Below are positions 6,537-12,448 of a DNA stretch of 21,870 nucleotides, one piece after another (position 1 is the stretch's first letter; each line of letters begins with the position of its first letter). The position numbers were made by a program, and so were the translations under genes. A model generated the notes under the pieces. That model ran no database searches. It saw only the letters and a list, made by a program, of their open reading frames with translations, and was not told the DNA's origin. The stretch covers positions 1 to 21,870 of the IMG/VR virus record IMGVR_UViG_3300032241_000928; one strand, given 5' to 3'. The DNA is from a virus.

Positions 6537-6541
6537 CGTGT

Positions 6542-6558
6542 CGCTAAGTGGTTTAGCG
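6542..6558 (-). terminator. Hairpin at the stop codon of the secreted-protein gene
   Basis: CGCTAA and TTAGCG form a perfect 6-bp stem with a 5-base loop, overlapping the TAA stop (6553-6555). There is no T-run after it, so terminator function is uncertain; it may protect the mRNA 3' end. Confidence 0.35.
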
Positions 6559-6888
6559 GAACACATCTACAACACATACCAACGGTGCTGAACCGTTGTA
6601 GGTGGCATGGATCAAGATACTTTGCGGCAGGCTACGACCTTGAGGGTCAGTTCGCACGATGATTTCTTGTGTCTGCCGTATCTTCGTGGTGGAAACCCAC
6701 GTGTAGCCATTGGAGTAGCGATACCAACTCACAACCGTAGGAAGGTTGCAAGACCGGACGCCATCGTCCACGACAACGACGTTGCCCTTTGGCGGGTGGT
6801 TTCCACTAGTGCTTGTCGTAGCACCGCTACTCAAGGCATTTGCGCCGAGAATAGCGATGCTAGCGATGACCGTTGCGAGTTTCCGCAT
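6553..6888 (-). CDS. Small secreted protein with signal peptide (111 aa)
   Basis: Start at ATG 6888 in a TGATG overlap with the upstream membrane-protein gene. The N-terminus MRKLATVIASIAILGANALS is a classic Sec signal (basic n-region, hydrophobic h-region), with likely cleavage near SSGA/T. The mature part is beta-rich with two cysteines (RSCNLP and PLVCVVDVFR) that could form a disulfide. Coupling with the single-pass membrane protein suggests that the two act together at the host cell envelope, for instance in superinfection exclusion or lysis. That role is inference; no family was recognised. Confidence 0.65.
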   Translation of the reverse strand: MRKLATVIASIAILGANALSSGATTSTSGNHPPKGNVVVVDDGVRSCNLPTVVSWYRYSNGYTWVSTTKIRQTQEIIVRTDPQGRSLPQSILIHATYNGSAPLVCVVDVFR

Positions 6889-7493
6889 CAAGCGAGTGAA
6901 CTGTTGTCAGTGGTGATCTGGTTCGCCACCGTCGCTTCGTCGGCCTTGAAGGTCGTGCAGTCGTTCCCGAAGGTATTGAAGTCGGAACTGCTGTTGCTGC
7001 TCAAGGCAGTTTCACCATCGGCGGCAACCGTCTGCAAGTCATCGGAGAGGGTCTGAATGTCGGCGTTCAGCGTCGGGTCGGGCGAGTTCTCGTATCGGGC
7101 AATCTGCGCTGCGTCTTGTCCGAGCGAAGAGAAACCGTTAGAGGCGGCGGTCTGATCGCCGTTGCCGAGTGCCGTTGAGGTGCTGTTCCAATCGGCTTCG
7201 ACTTGGCTCCACACCGGCGAGAAACCGGCCTTCCACGACGAGTAGGACTGCGTGTTGCTGGTCGTGCCACCACCAGAGTTGGAGTTGGAGTTGCCGCCAC
7301 CGTTGTTGGAGTTTCCACCACCGGCAATCGCACCGATAATGGCGAGAATGACGATGACCGCAACGACGATGCCAACGATCTTGAGAGTGTGGTTCTGCTT
7401 CGGCGGTGCAGGGAACTGCGGCTCGCGAGGCGTTGAGATGTAGGTGAACGCTTCGTTGGTCGGTTCGTTCGGTGAGGGGTTCTGGTCAGTCAT
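6888..7493 (-). CDS. Single-pass membrane protein with extracellular helical domain (201 aa)
   Basis: ATG at 7493 follows AAGGAG. It has a Pro-rich cytoplasmic N-terminus (to about residue 36) and one transmembrane helix (LKIVGIVVAVIVILAIIGAI, about 37-58). A Gly/Asn/Ser linker (GGGNSNNGGGNSNSNSGGG) follows, then an extracellular domain of about 120 residues with helical character (FSPVWSQVEADWNSTSTAL, then IQTLSDDLQTVAADGETAL). This layout resembles actinobacterial membrane-anchored proteins and may be host-derived. It has its own candidate promoter at 7534-7563. In phages such genes often alter the host surface (superinfection exclusion), but that is inference here. Confidence 0.75.
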   Translation of the reverse strand: MTDQNPSPNEPTNEAFTYISTPREPQFPAPPKQNHTLKIVGIVVAVIVILAIIGAIAGGGNSNNGGGNSNSNSGGGTTSNTQSYSSWKAGFSPVWSQVEADWNSTSTALGNGDQTAASNGFSSLGQDAAQIARYENSPDPTLNADIQTLSDDLQTVAADGETALSSNSSSDFNTFGNDCTTFKADEATVANQITTDNSSLA

Positions 7494-7533
7494 CGACTGC
7501 TCCTTGTTCTGGCCCGAGGGCGTGAGGGGCGTA

Positions 7534-7563
7534 AGACTACCGCCCTACACGCGCACTCGTCAA
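7534..7563 (-). promoter_or_regulatory. Candidate promoter for the membrane-protein gene pair
   Basis: Gene strand: TTGACG (7558-7563), 18-base spacer, TAGTCT (7534-7539). An inverted repeat GGGCG-N9-CGCCC (7527-7545) covers the -10 box and the start site, a plausible operator position. The 93-base gap 7494-7586 holds nothing else. Confidence 0.5.
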
Positions 7564-7586
7564 ATCAAGTGGTGAACCCTGTCGGT

Positions 7587-7874
7587 TTAGTAGTCTTCGG
7601 GCAGAAGAACCGTAGTCACACTGCGGTCCCACTCCGTAATAATCCACACCTTGATCTCGCCAATCTGGTAGGCGGAGAGAAGGCGTCCACCGTGCTTGAC
7701 GGCATCGTCGTTCGCCTTCTTGTCTTCTGCGTCCACCGTTCCCCAATCGCCGGTGCTGTGCTTCAGCAAGAGGGCGGCAATCTCGCGAACGACTGCGCCA
7801 CTATCGCCCAACTCTTCGGTCAGGGTGTTCATCAGATTGCTCGTCGTGACGATGTTCCCGAGTGCAAGTTTCAT
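7587..7874 (-). CDS. Conserved small plasmid/phage protein (95 aa)
   Basis: I start at ATG 7874 (MKLALGNIVTTSNLMNTLTE), which has a strong GAAGGAGAC ribosome-binding site; the open frame upstream is untranslated leader. The body (STGDWGTVDAEDKKANDDAV, later VWIITEWDRSVTTVLLPEDY) closely matches a small protein very common on plasmids, integrative elements and phages, where the C-terminus reads TEADRSVTT-LLPEEY. Databases often misname it as a restriction-modification subunit. To my knowledge its function is not established. Its spread on mobile DNA suggests an establishment or anti-defence role, which is inference. Confidence 0.75.
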   Translation of the reverse strand: MKLALGNIVTTSNLMNTLTEELGDSGAVVREIAALLLKHSTGDWGTVDAEDKKANDDAVKHGGRLLSAYQIGEIKVWIITEWDRSVTTVLLPEDY

Positions 7875-7904
7875 TTCTGTCTCCTTCGTGGTCAGGTGCT
7901 TCAT

Positions 7905-7933
7905 GGAATAAGTATTGCGGACGGGTGTGACAA
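7905..7933 (-). promoter_or_regulatory. Weak candidate promoter before the 95-aa protein gene
   Basis: Gene strand: TTGTCA (7928-7933), 17-base spacer, TATTCC (7905-7910). The -35 is good (five of six), the -10 poor. It lies in the 61-base gap between 7936 and 7874. Confidence 0.3.
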
Positions 7934-7935
7934 CC

Positions 7936-8217
7936 TCAATCGTCAAGGCCTTGATAAGCATCTGCCCAATCGTGAAGGTCTGCTTCGGCCCATGCGGGGG
8001 AACCGTAAGTGAAGTGGTGATGACCATCGGCACAAGCCCATGAACCGAACTCGTCGGTGATGGTCAAGACTGAGCCACAAGCCTCAACCTCATAACGCGG
8101 GTTGCCATCGTAATCGTGACCGACAAAGCGTTCAACGATCCAACCGCAACCCGTAGCGTCAAAGTTCTCTCGTAGTTCAGCAAGGGCCTCTGGGGTAAGT
8201 GCTTCGATAAGTGCCAT
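7936..8217 (-). CDS. Small acidic Cys/His-containing protein (93 aa)
   Basis: ATG at 8217 follows AGAGGAAC and has its own promoter candidate (8256-8284). The sequence has an N-terminal helix (TPEALAELRENFDATGCG), then a beta-rich part with cysteines (GCGWIVE, EACGSV, WACADGHHHF) and a HHH cluster that could bind a metal. The C-terminus is Trp/Asp-rich (AEADLHDWADAYQGLDD). I do not recognise a family. It is one of the individually promoted cargo genes between the kinase-like pair and the membrane-protein pair. Confidence 0.65.
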   Translation of the reverse strand: MALIEALTPEALAELRENFDATGCGWIVERFVGHDYDGNPRYEVEACGSVLTITDEFGSWACADGHHHFTYGSPAWAEADLHDWADAYQGLDD

Positions 8218-8255
8218 GTTTCCGTTCCTCTCTCGTGGTCAGCAACTACACTTAC

Positions 8256-8284
8256 ACCCTACAGTAAGGCTGTGGCAAAGTCAA
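8256..8284 (-). promoter_or_regulatory. Candidate promoter for the 93-aa protein gene
   Basis: Gene strand: TTGACT (8279-8284), 17-base spacer, TAGGGT (8256-8261). It has the same -35 hexamer and spacing as the promoter before the Rpf-type gene (8944-8972). Predicted start is about 8249, giving a 31-base leader. Confidence 0.5.
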
Positions 8285-8291
8285 GTCACGA

Positions 8292-8744
8292 TCACCACGA
8301 ATGGCAACCATGTTGGTCAGGCACTCCGTATCCCGCGTTGATGCGCTTGGCAACGGCAACTTGTTGGACGGGGGTTGCGTCTGCGGCGTTGGCAGGAAAT
8401 CCCATTCCCCGACTGAAGTATCGCCAGTTGGAGTTGGTGATGCCGAGACCGCCCGAATAGAGCGAACCGCGCACCTTCCAGTTGCCACCCTCTTCGCACA
8501 TGGCGACACGGCTCCACTCACGGAGATCAGTCGAGGTCACTCCCCACGGCCAGCCAGAGGGCTTGTGGTGAACGACAGGGGCCGTATGCGCCACCGTAGT
8601 CGTGGTCACAGGATTGTGCTTCGGCGTGCCGTGTAGGGGCCCGTGGAAGTGAGGGACTGATGCACCGGCGGGTTGGAACACAATGGAACCAACTGAGAGG
8701 GTGAGAATGGCAGTAGTGGTGATGATGTTGGTACGGAGCCGCAT
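8292..8744 (-). CDS. Secreted Rpf-type lytic transglycosylase (150 aa)
   Basis: Start at ATG 8744 (AAAGGAG five bases upstream), two codons inside a longer GTG frame. The N-terminus RLRTNIITTTAILTLSVGSI is a Sec signal peptide. A His/Pro/Thr-rich linker follows (to about residue 65). The C-terminal 80 residues match the resuscitation-promoting-factor fold: WSRVAMCEEGGNW (catalytic Glu after the Cys), GSLYSGGLGITNSNW, QQVAVAKRINAG and a terminal GC that should pair in a disulfide with the first Cys. The enzyme cleaves peptidoglycan glycan strands outside the membrane. It may aid lysis or host-wall remodelling, or wake dormant hosts. It stands alone with its own promoter and leader. Confidence 0.85.
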   Translation of the reverse strand: MRLRTNIITTTAILTLSVGSIVFQPAGASVPHFHGPLHGTPKHNPVTTTTVAHTAPVVHHKPSGWPWGVTSTDLREWSRVAMCEEGGNWKVRGSLYSGGLGITNSNWRYFSRGMGFPANAADATPVQQVAVAKRINAGYGVPDQHGCHSW

Positions 8745-8763
8745 TGGCACTCCTTTAGGTCAA

Positions 8764-8784
8764 GTGTCGAGACTGTCTCGGCAC
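8764..8784. promoter_or_regulatory. 21-bp near-perfect palindrome, candidate operator before the Rpf-type gene
   Basis: GTGTCGAGAC-T-GTCTCGGCAC has arms of ten bases with a single mismatch around one central base. It lies 20 bases upstream of the ATG at 8744, just before the ribosome-binding site. The 1-base centre suits a dimeric protein's operator better than an RNA hairpin. No U-run follows. Confidence 0.55.
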
Positions 8785-8943
8785 AGGTTCTAGGTGGTGT
8801 TGTTGCGGGCAAACGCCGTGCGACATTCATACCTCAGTCCGGTTCCGGTGTGGAATACAACGGCCTTGCTTACTCAGCGTCAGGTGTGTCTGCGTTCTCT
8901 TGGCCCTTATGGGGTCATCGGCCTCCTACTAGTCAGTCCACAA

Positions 8944-8972
8944 ATCCTAGTGGCTGCGGACTACGAAGTCAA
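8944..8972 (-). promoter_or_regulatory. Promoter for the Rpf-type gene, with a leader of about 190 bases
   Basis: Gene strand: TTGACT (8967-8972), exactly 17 bases, TAGGAT (8944-8949); five of six and four of six consensus matches. It overlaps no gene (the kinase-like gene stops at 8974). The leader 8745-8937 carries AGGAGG followed by a four-codon ORF (ATG ACC CCA TAA, 8918-8907) and the palindrome 8764-8784. I see no other gene in the gap. Confidence 0.6.
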
Positions 8973-8973
8973 G

Positions 8974-9960
8974 TCAGGGGTGCGTGAGTGATCGGGCGAC
9001 GCGCACGACCTCATCTACAACGGCCTTCGCCATCGTCATTTCAGCAGGGCTGTGGTTCTCACCCATAACGTCCGTGAAGTGCGCCTCACGGCTCAACTCG
9101 TCTTGCGCCTTCGCCTTACCTTCTAGTGAAATCGCTTCAGAGCCTTGCACTTGCGCTGCGGCTTGACGGTAGAGGTCTGCCGCCTTGGAGTGGGCGTATC
9201 CTGCTGATTGCCACTTCTCAAGTCTCCGTAGGTTCATCGCTTCTGCCGCCTTGCCATCGGCATCGGCGATCAGGTCGGCGTTCTTGATGACTGCGACTTG
9301 GGACAAGGTGGTGAAGGCGTCGAGGAGCCAATCGAGGTTGCCGAGAAGGTTCTGATGCTTGTCTTCCATGCCAATCTCGGCAAAGACAAGGTAGAGGTCT
9401 TCTAACTTGGGGCGCAAGATCGTCAGGCTCTCTACTGAAATCCCGTTGTTCCACAGAGCCGCCATCGGCTCCGGCATCATCTTTCGTGGTCGGAAGTTGC
9501 AGAGGGCGTGGTCAATCCCCACAATCCTGTCGTGCGAACCGAACAAGAGGTTCTTGGCTCGACGGTCGGCGTTCGCCGTGAGGTGGTCAAATAACCGCAA
9601 AGAGACACCTTGCTGATTGTCAAGGAACCCGTCCTTGTCAAGTTGGTCGCCGTTCTTGCCTTCGATGTAGGGCATGATGACAGTCGTGCTGTTCAGCAAC
9701 CGACAGTCACGGATCGGGGCGTCCATGACTTCTCCGACGCGCGCTGCGAGGTATTCCTGCGCTGCAAGCAACTCAGCAGGATAGAGGCGTCCGGTCTTAT
9801 TGCCGTGCCAGTCTTTGAGGGACTTGACTATTCCACCAGAACCGTCTTGGAACTCAACGAAGACGAAGCCACTGTTCTGATTGCCCTCAAACGCCTCAAT
9901 CGGTTTCGCCGCTGCGATTGAGAAGTCCGTGAACTGCACGAAGTTGGGTCGGAACATCAT
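8974..9960 (-). CDS. HipA/PI3-4-kinase-like protein with helical tail (328 aa)
   Basis: ATG at 9960 (or 9957) directly follows the stop of the upstream gene. Residues about 28-155 form a kinase-like domain homologous to the C-terminal half of the neighbour (9961-11490). Matching pairs are FVEFQDGSGGIVKS, EYLAARVGEVMDAPIRDC, VIMPYIEGK and LFDHLTANADRRAKN...IVGIDH. The catalytic-type residues D132, N137 and D150 have the same spacing (D-x4-N-x12-D) as in the neighbour. The C-terminal half (about 220-328) is helical and similar in style to the TPR-like segments of the GNQ-motif proteins. It may phosphorylate or bind a phosphate ligand. Virion cargo or an effector is inference. Confidence 0.75.
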   Translation of the reverse strand: MMFRPNFVQFTDFSIAAAKPIEAFEGNQNSGFVFVEFQDGSGGIVKSLKDWHGNKTGRLYPAELLAAQEYLAARVGEVMDAPIRDCRLLNSTTVIMPYIEGKNGDQLDKDGFLDNQQGVSLRLFDHLTANADRRAKNLLFGSHDRIVGIDHALCNFRPRKMMPEPMAALWNNGISVESLTILRPKLEDLYLVFAEIGMEDKHQNLLGNLDWLLDAFTTLSQVAVIKNADLIADADGKAAEAMNLRRLEKWQSAGYAHSKAADLYRQAAAQVQGSEAISLEGKAKAQDELSREAHFTDVMGENHSPAEMTMAKAVVDEVVRVARSLTHP

Positions 9961-11490
9961 CTACTTCTTGCTGAAAACGTCATCGGGCCAACCTTGCTGC
10001 ATGGCATAGTTCATGGCTCCCGTGTTCCAACCGTCCATCATCAGATTGAAGTGGTCGGTCATACCGGCTGCTGCGAACTCCGGCTTGAGGGCTTGGAGTT
10101 GGTCGGTCATCGCCGAGATACCTTCCGGCGTGGCCTTGATTAGTGAAAAGTCTGGGTTCTCAGTGGCCTTGTAGTCACTTGTCTCCAACGCTGCACCGTG
10201 GTCAATGCCGACTTCTTTCCCGTCTGCCGAGGTGAACCCGTTTCCGGGGTTGCGGTCGTAGTTATCTACAACCTGATCAAAGAACTTGAGACTGTCAGAC
10301 GCGTCTGCGCCGGTTTCGTCAAAGGTCTTTCCCTCAACCAACGGGCTCATCACTTCGGTTTCACTACCGGGAACATGAACACAGTCACGGATCGGAGAAC
10401 CGAGTGCCTCACCGACACGGGCCGCCAATACTTCTCGATTGGCTAAATCTTTGCCATCACCAAACTCTTCCTGCATGTCCTTGGGTGGTGTGCAGTCTTT
10501 GATAACCGCCTTGGAGCCATCTTCTAGGGTGACAACCCGAATACCGCTATTGACCGCACCGTTTTCAGCACCCTTGAGCGGCCCATCGTCCTTAGCAATC
10601 TTGGTAGAGGTGAGTTTGACGAACTCATTCTTACCCGAGGTCGTAGCGGCATGACCGTCCGTCCACTGGTTGCCGTGGAAATCGTGTCCGGGGACGTCAC
10701 CCTTTTCCACCACGCGCCCAACGATGCTGCGAGCCCATGCGTAGCCTGCATCTCCACCCCACGCGTCCCACGCCACTCGACCATGTGAGGGATAGCCCTC
10801 TTCGTTCTTAGTGAAACCTTGCGCCTTCTTATCAACGGCGTGGCGGTCAAAGTACGCCTTCATGCGCTTGAGGGTGTCAATGGATACGGCGTGACCGTGT
10901 GCAAGGTCTGAAGCCCGTTTGCGACCTACTGGTGTGAACCCATCACCTGCTCGACCCTCTGCAAGCCATTGGAGAGCGCGCTGTGCCGCTGACTGCACTC
11001 CCTTCGGTGGAGTGTAGGTTTCTGCCTTCTCAACCGGCTTGGAGTAGGTTCCACCACGACGCTTGTATTCCTGCACCACCCAGCCGTTTGCGACTGCGGA
11101 GGGATACACATCGAACTTCTTCTTCGCCTCTCGCTTGACACGGTTGTAGAGGTCTTGATCGTCGGGTTCACCTTTGCGGTCAGAGATGACGCCGGTGTAG
11201 TCAGGTTGGTCTGCTTTCGTGACCTCTCCCGGAGCCTTTCCAGCAAGTTCGCCGGTAGCGTCAATGTGTCGGAGTTGGCAGAAGCCTTCTGGATTGTCAA
11301 GATACTTGCCGGCGATGGCGACGCACTGCTGAAAGTCCCCTTCTGAGCCCCAGTCAATCTGCCCACCTGCACCGTTGTTGTACCAGTCAATCAGTCCTTC
11401 GGCGTTGCCCGCCTTGTGGATTTCCACCTCTTGCAACTGACTGAGGCTGCACTCACCCTTGAGGATCAGTTGAATAGAATAGAAATCCAT
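9961..11490 (-). CDS. Modular phage protein: GNQ module plus C-terminal kinase-like domain (509 aa)
   Basis: Modules in order: an N-terminal domain (about 30-90, WYNNGAGGQIDWGSEGDF, later GFCQLRHIDATGE) common in actinophage head-region proteins; a DUF5872-like segment (about 97-150, LYNRVKREAKKKFDVYPSAV); a further phage-associated domain (about 165-255, RHAVDKKAQGFTKNEEGY, later WDAWGGDAGYAWA); the KGDVPGHDFHGNQWTDG motif (263-279); and a HipA/PI-kinase-like domain (about 314-435) with K327/K331, D412, N417 and D430. It is probably delivered with or assembled into the virion, with the kinase-like part acting on a host target, but that is inference. ATG at 11490 has only a weak ribosome-binding site. 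The downstream neighbour repeats the kinase-like domain. Confidence 0.75.
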   Translation of the reverse strand: MDFYSIQLILKGECSLSQLQEVEIHKAGNAEGLIDWYNNGAGGQIDWGSEGDFQQCVAIAGKYLDNPEGFCQLRHIDATGELAGKAPGEVTKADQPDYTGVISDRKGEPDDQDLYNRVKREAKKKFDVYPSAVANGWVVQEYKRRGGTYSKPVEKAETYTPPKGVQSAAQRALQWLAEGRAGDGFTPVGRKRASDLAHGHAVSIDTLKRMKAYFDRHAVDKKAQGFTKNEEGYPSHGRVAWDAWGGDAGYAWARSIVGRVVEKGDVPGHDFHGNQWTDGHAATTSGKNEFVKLTSTKIAKDDGPLKGAENGAVNSGIRVVTLEDGSKAVIKDCTPPKDMQEEFGDGKDLANREVLAARVGEALGSPIRDCVHVPGSETEVMSPLVEGKTFDETGADASDSLKFFDQVVDNYDRNPGNGFTSADGKEVGIDHGAALETSDYKATENPDFSLIKATPEGISAMTDQLQALKPEFAAAGMTDHFNLMMDGWNTGAMNYAMQQGWPDDVFSKK

Positions 11491-11496
11491 GATGAC

Positions 11497-11706
11497 CTAC
11501 CCTGCGGGGAGTGTGTAGTAGTGACCGTTTGACCAGTTCGTTGAGAGGAAGGCGAAGATTTTAGCGGGTTCAGTAAAGCCTCGACGCTTGACAGATGCGA
11601 TAAAGGTCTCACCTACTCCGGTTCCCTTGAGTTCCTTCCCGTCCCATGAGATCGTTCCTGCGATGGTGTTCTGGTCAGTGACGGTGTAGAAGTTGGCAGT
11701 TTGCAT
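11497..11706 (-). CDS. Small phage protein, function unknown (69 aa)
   Basis: ATG at 11706 and TAG stop six bases before the start of the next gene. The protein is beta-rich (FYTVTDQNTIAGTISWDGKE) with an aromatic C-terminus (STNWSNGHYYTLPAG). The segment WDGKELKGTGVGETFIASVK looks like a small enzyme-like or binding motif, but I do not recognise it. Its position immediately upstream of the modular kinase-like gene suggests co-expression. Confidence 0.55.
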   Translation of the reverse strand: MQTANFYTVTDQNTIAGTISWDGKELKGTGVGETFIASVKRRGFTEPAKIFAFLSTNWSNGHYYTLPAG

Positions 11707-11744
11707 ACTGCAAGGTTATCAGAATAGGGAGTAAATCACCAATC

Positions 11745-12161
11745 CTATTGGACGTAGTTCTTCGGGGCCATAGCGAAGATCGCAGTCCAATCTTGCTGTG
11801 GTTGAGAACTTACCGGCGGTGCAGGGAGTTTCTTTCTACCTGCGACCAATCGCCACCTGTTCGCTAGCGGTCGATTACAAGTGCCACAAGTGCGGTCTTG
11901 ACCCCCACTCGCAAACTGACCGTTGTAGGAACCGTCAGGGTTTCTACCAATCCACTGCTGCGGAACCTTGATCGTATTCTGATGACCTGAAGCGCAAGTG
12001 GTCGTAAACAGAGCGTTGTAAGGGTCAAAGTGGACAACGCCCCCTACAGAGTGCTGATTGCCACGAAAGACGTGACCGTGATAGTCACCCTTGATGAACT
12101 CTTCATAGACCCCATCTGGGCCTAACAGTCCTTCTCTAGTGAAATCGTTGCTTGAGGTCAT
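11745..12161 (-). CDS. GNQ-module protein with zinc-binding cysteines (138 aa)
   Basis: Start at ATG 12161, which overlaps the upstream stop (ATGA); the frame extends further upstream but that part is antisense-like. Residues about 22-36 hold the shared module KGDYHGHVFRGNQHSVGG. Further on, a CASGHQ and CGTCNRPL pair of cysteine clusters could bind zinc. The C-terminus is proline-rich. Function unknown, but the module links it to the other proteins of this region and suggests a common destination, perhaps the virion. Confidence 0.65.
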   Translation of the reverse strand: MTSSNDFTREGLLGPDGVYEEFIKGDYHGHVFRGNQHSVGGVVHFDPYNALFTTTCASGHQNTIKVPQQWIGRNPDGSYNGQFASGGQDRTCGTCNRPLANRWRLVAGRKKLPAPPVSSQPQQDWTAIFAMAPKNYVQ

Positions 12162-12415
12162 TGAGCGTCTTGTGAACCGTAGTCGGCGTTGAGCACTGCC
12201 CACGCCCCTTGATTGCGACGAGCGTCCTCAAGAGTGTCGGGGATCATCTCGACCGGATACTTGGAGAGGCGTGCTGATCGCCGCCGACCTATCTTACTTG
12301 GTTGGTATGCGACAGTCCGAGCCGGAGTAGCGAGTTGCTTGAGTAAGTTCTCGGTAAGGAAGTCCTCACCGGAAAGAGGCTTCCCACCATGACCATCACT
12401 AGCAGGCGTAGTCAT
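12158..12415 (-). CDS. Small basic phage protein, function unknown (85 aa)
   Basis: ATG at 12415 with AGAGGA nine bases upstream; it ends in an ATGA overlap with the next gene. The middle is basic (SKIGRRRSARLSKYP) and the C-terminus helical (DTLEDARRNQGAWAVLNADY). I do not recognise a family. A hairpin at 12433-12448 lies immediately upstream. Confidence 0.6.
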   Translation of the reverse strand: MTTPASDGHGGKPLSGEDFLTENLLKQLATPARTVAYQPSKIGRRRSARLSKYPVEMIPDTLEDARRNQGAWAVLNADYGSQDAQ

Positions 12416-12432
12416 AATGGGAAGTCCTCTGA

Positions 12433-12448
12433 CCTAGTGAAAACTAGG
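12433..12448. other. Hairpin with GAAA/TTTC loop across a stop codon
   Basis: CCTAGT and ACTAGG form a perfect 6-bp stem around GAAA. It contains the stop codon (TAG, 12444-12446) of the 467-aa gene and one copy of the dispersed motif (TAGTGAAA). There is no T-run, so a terminator is doubtful. Confidence 0.45.

Noticed and set aside
7587-7874. Restriction-modification subunit
   Set aside because: The small conserved protein is often labelled this way in databases, but at 95 aa it has no methylase or specificity domain motifs.
8764-8784. Intrinsic terminator before the Rpf-type gene
   Set aside because: The palindrome has a one-base centre and no T-run follows; an operator is more likely.
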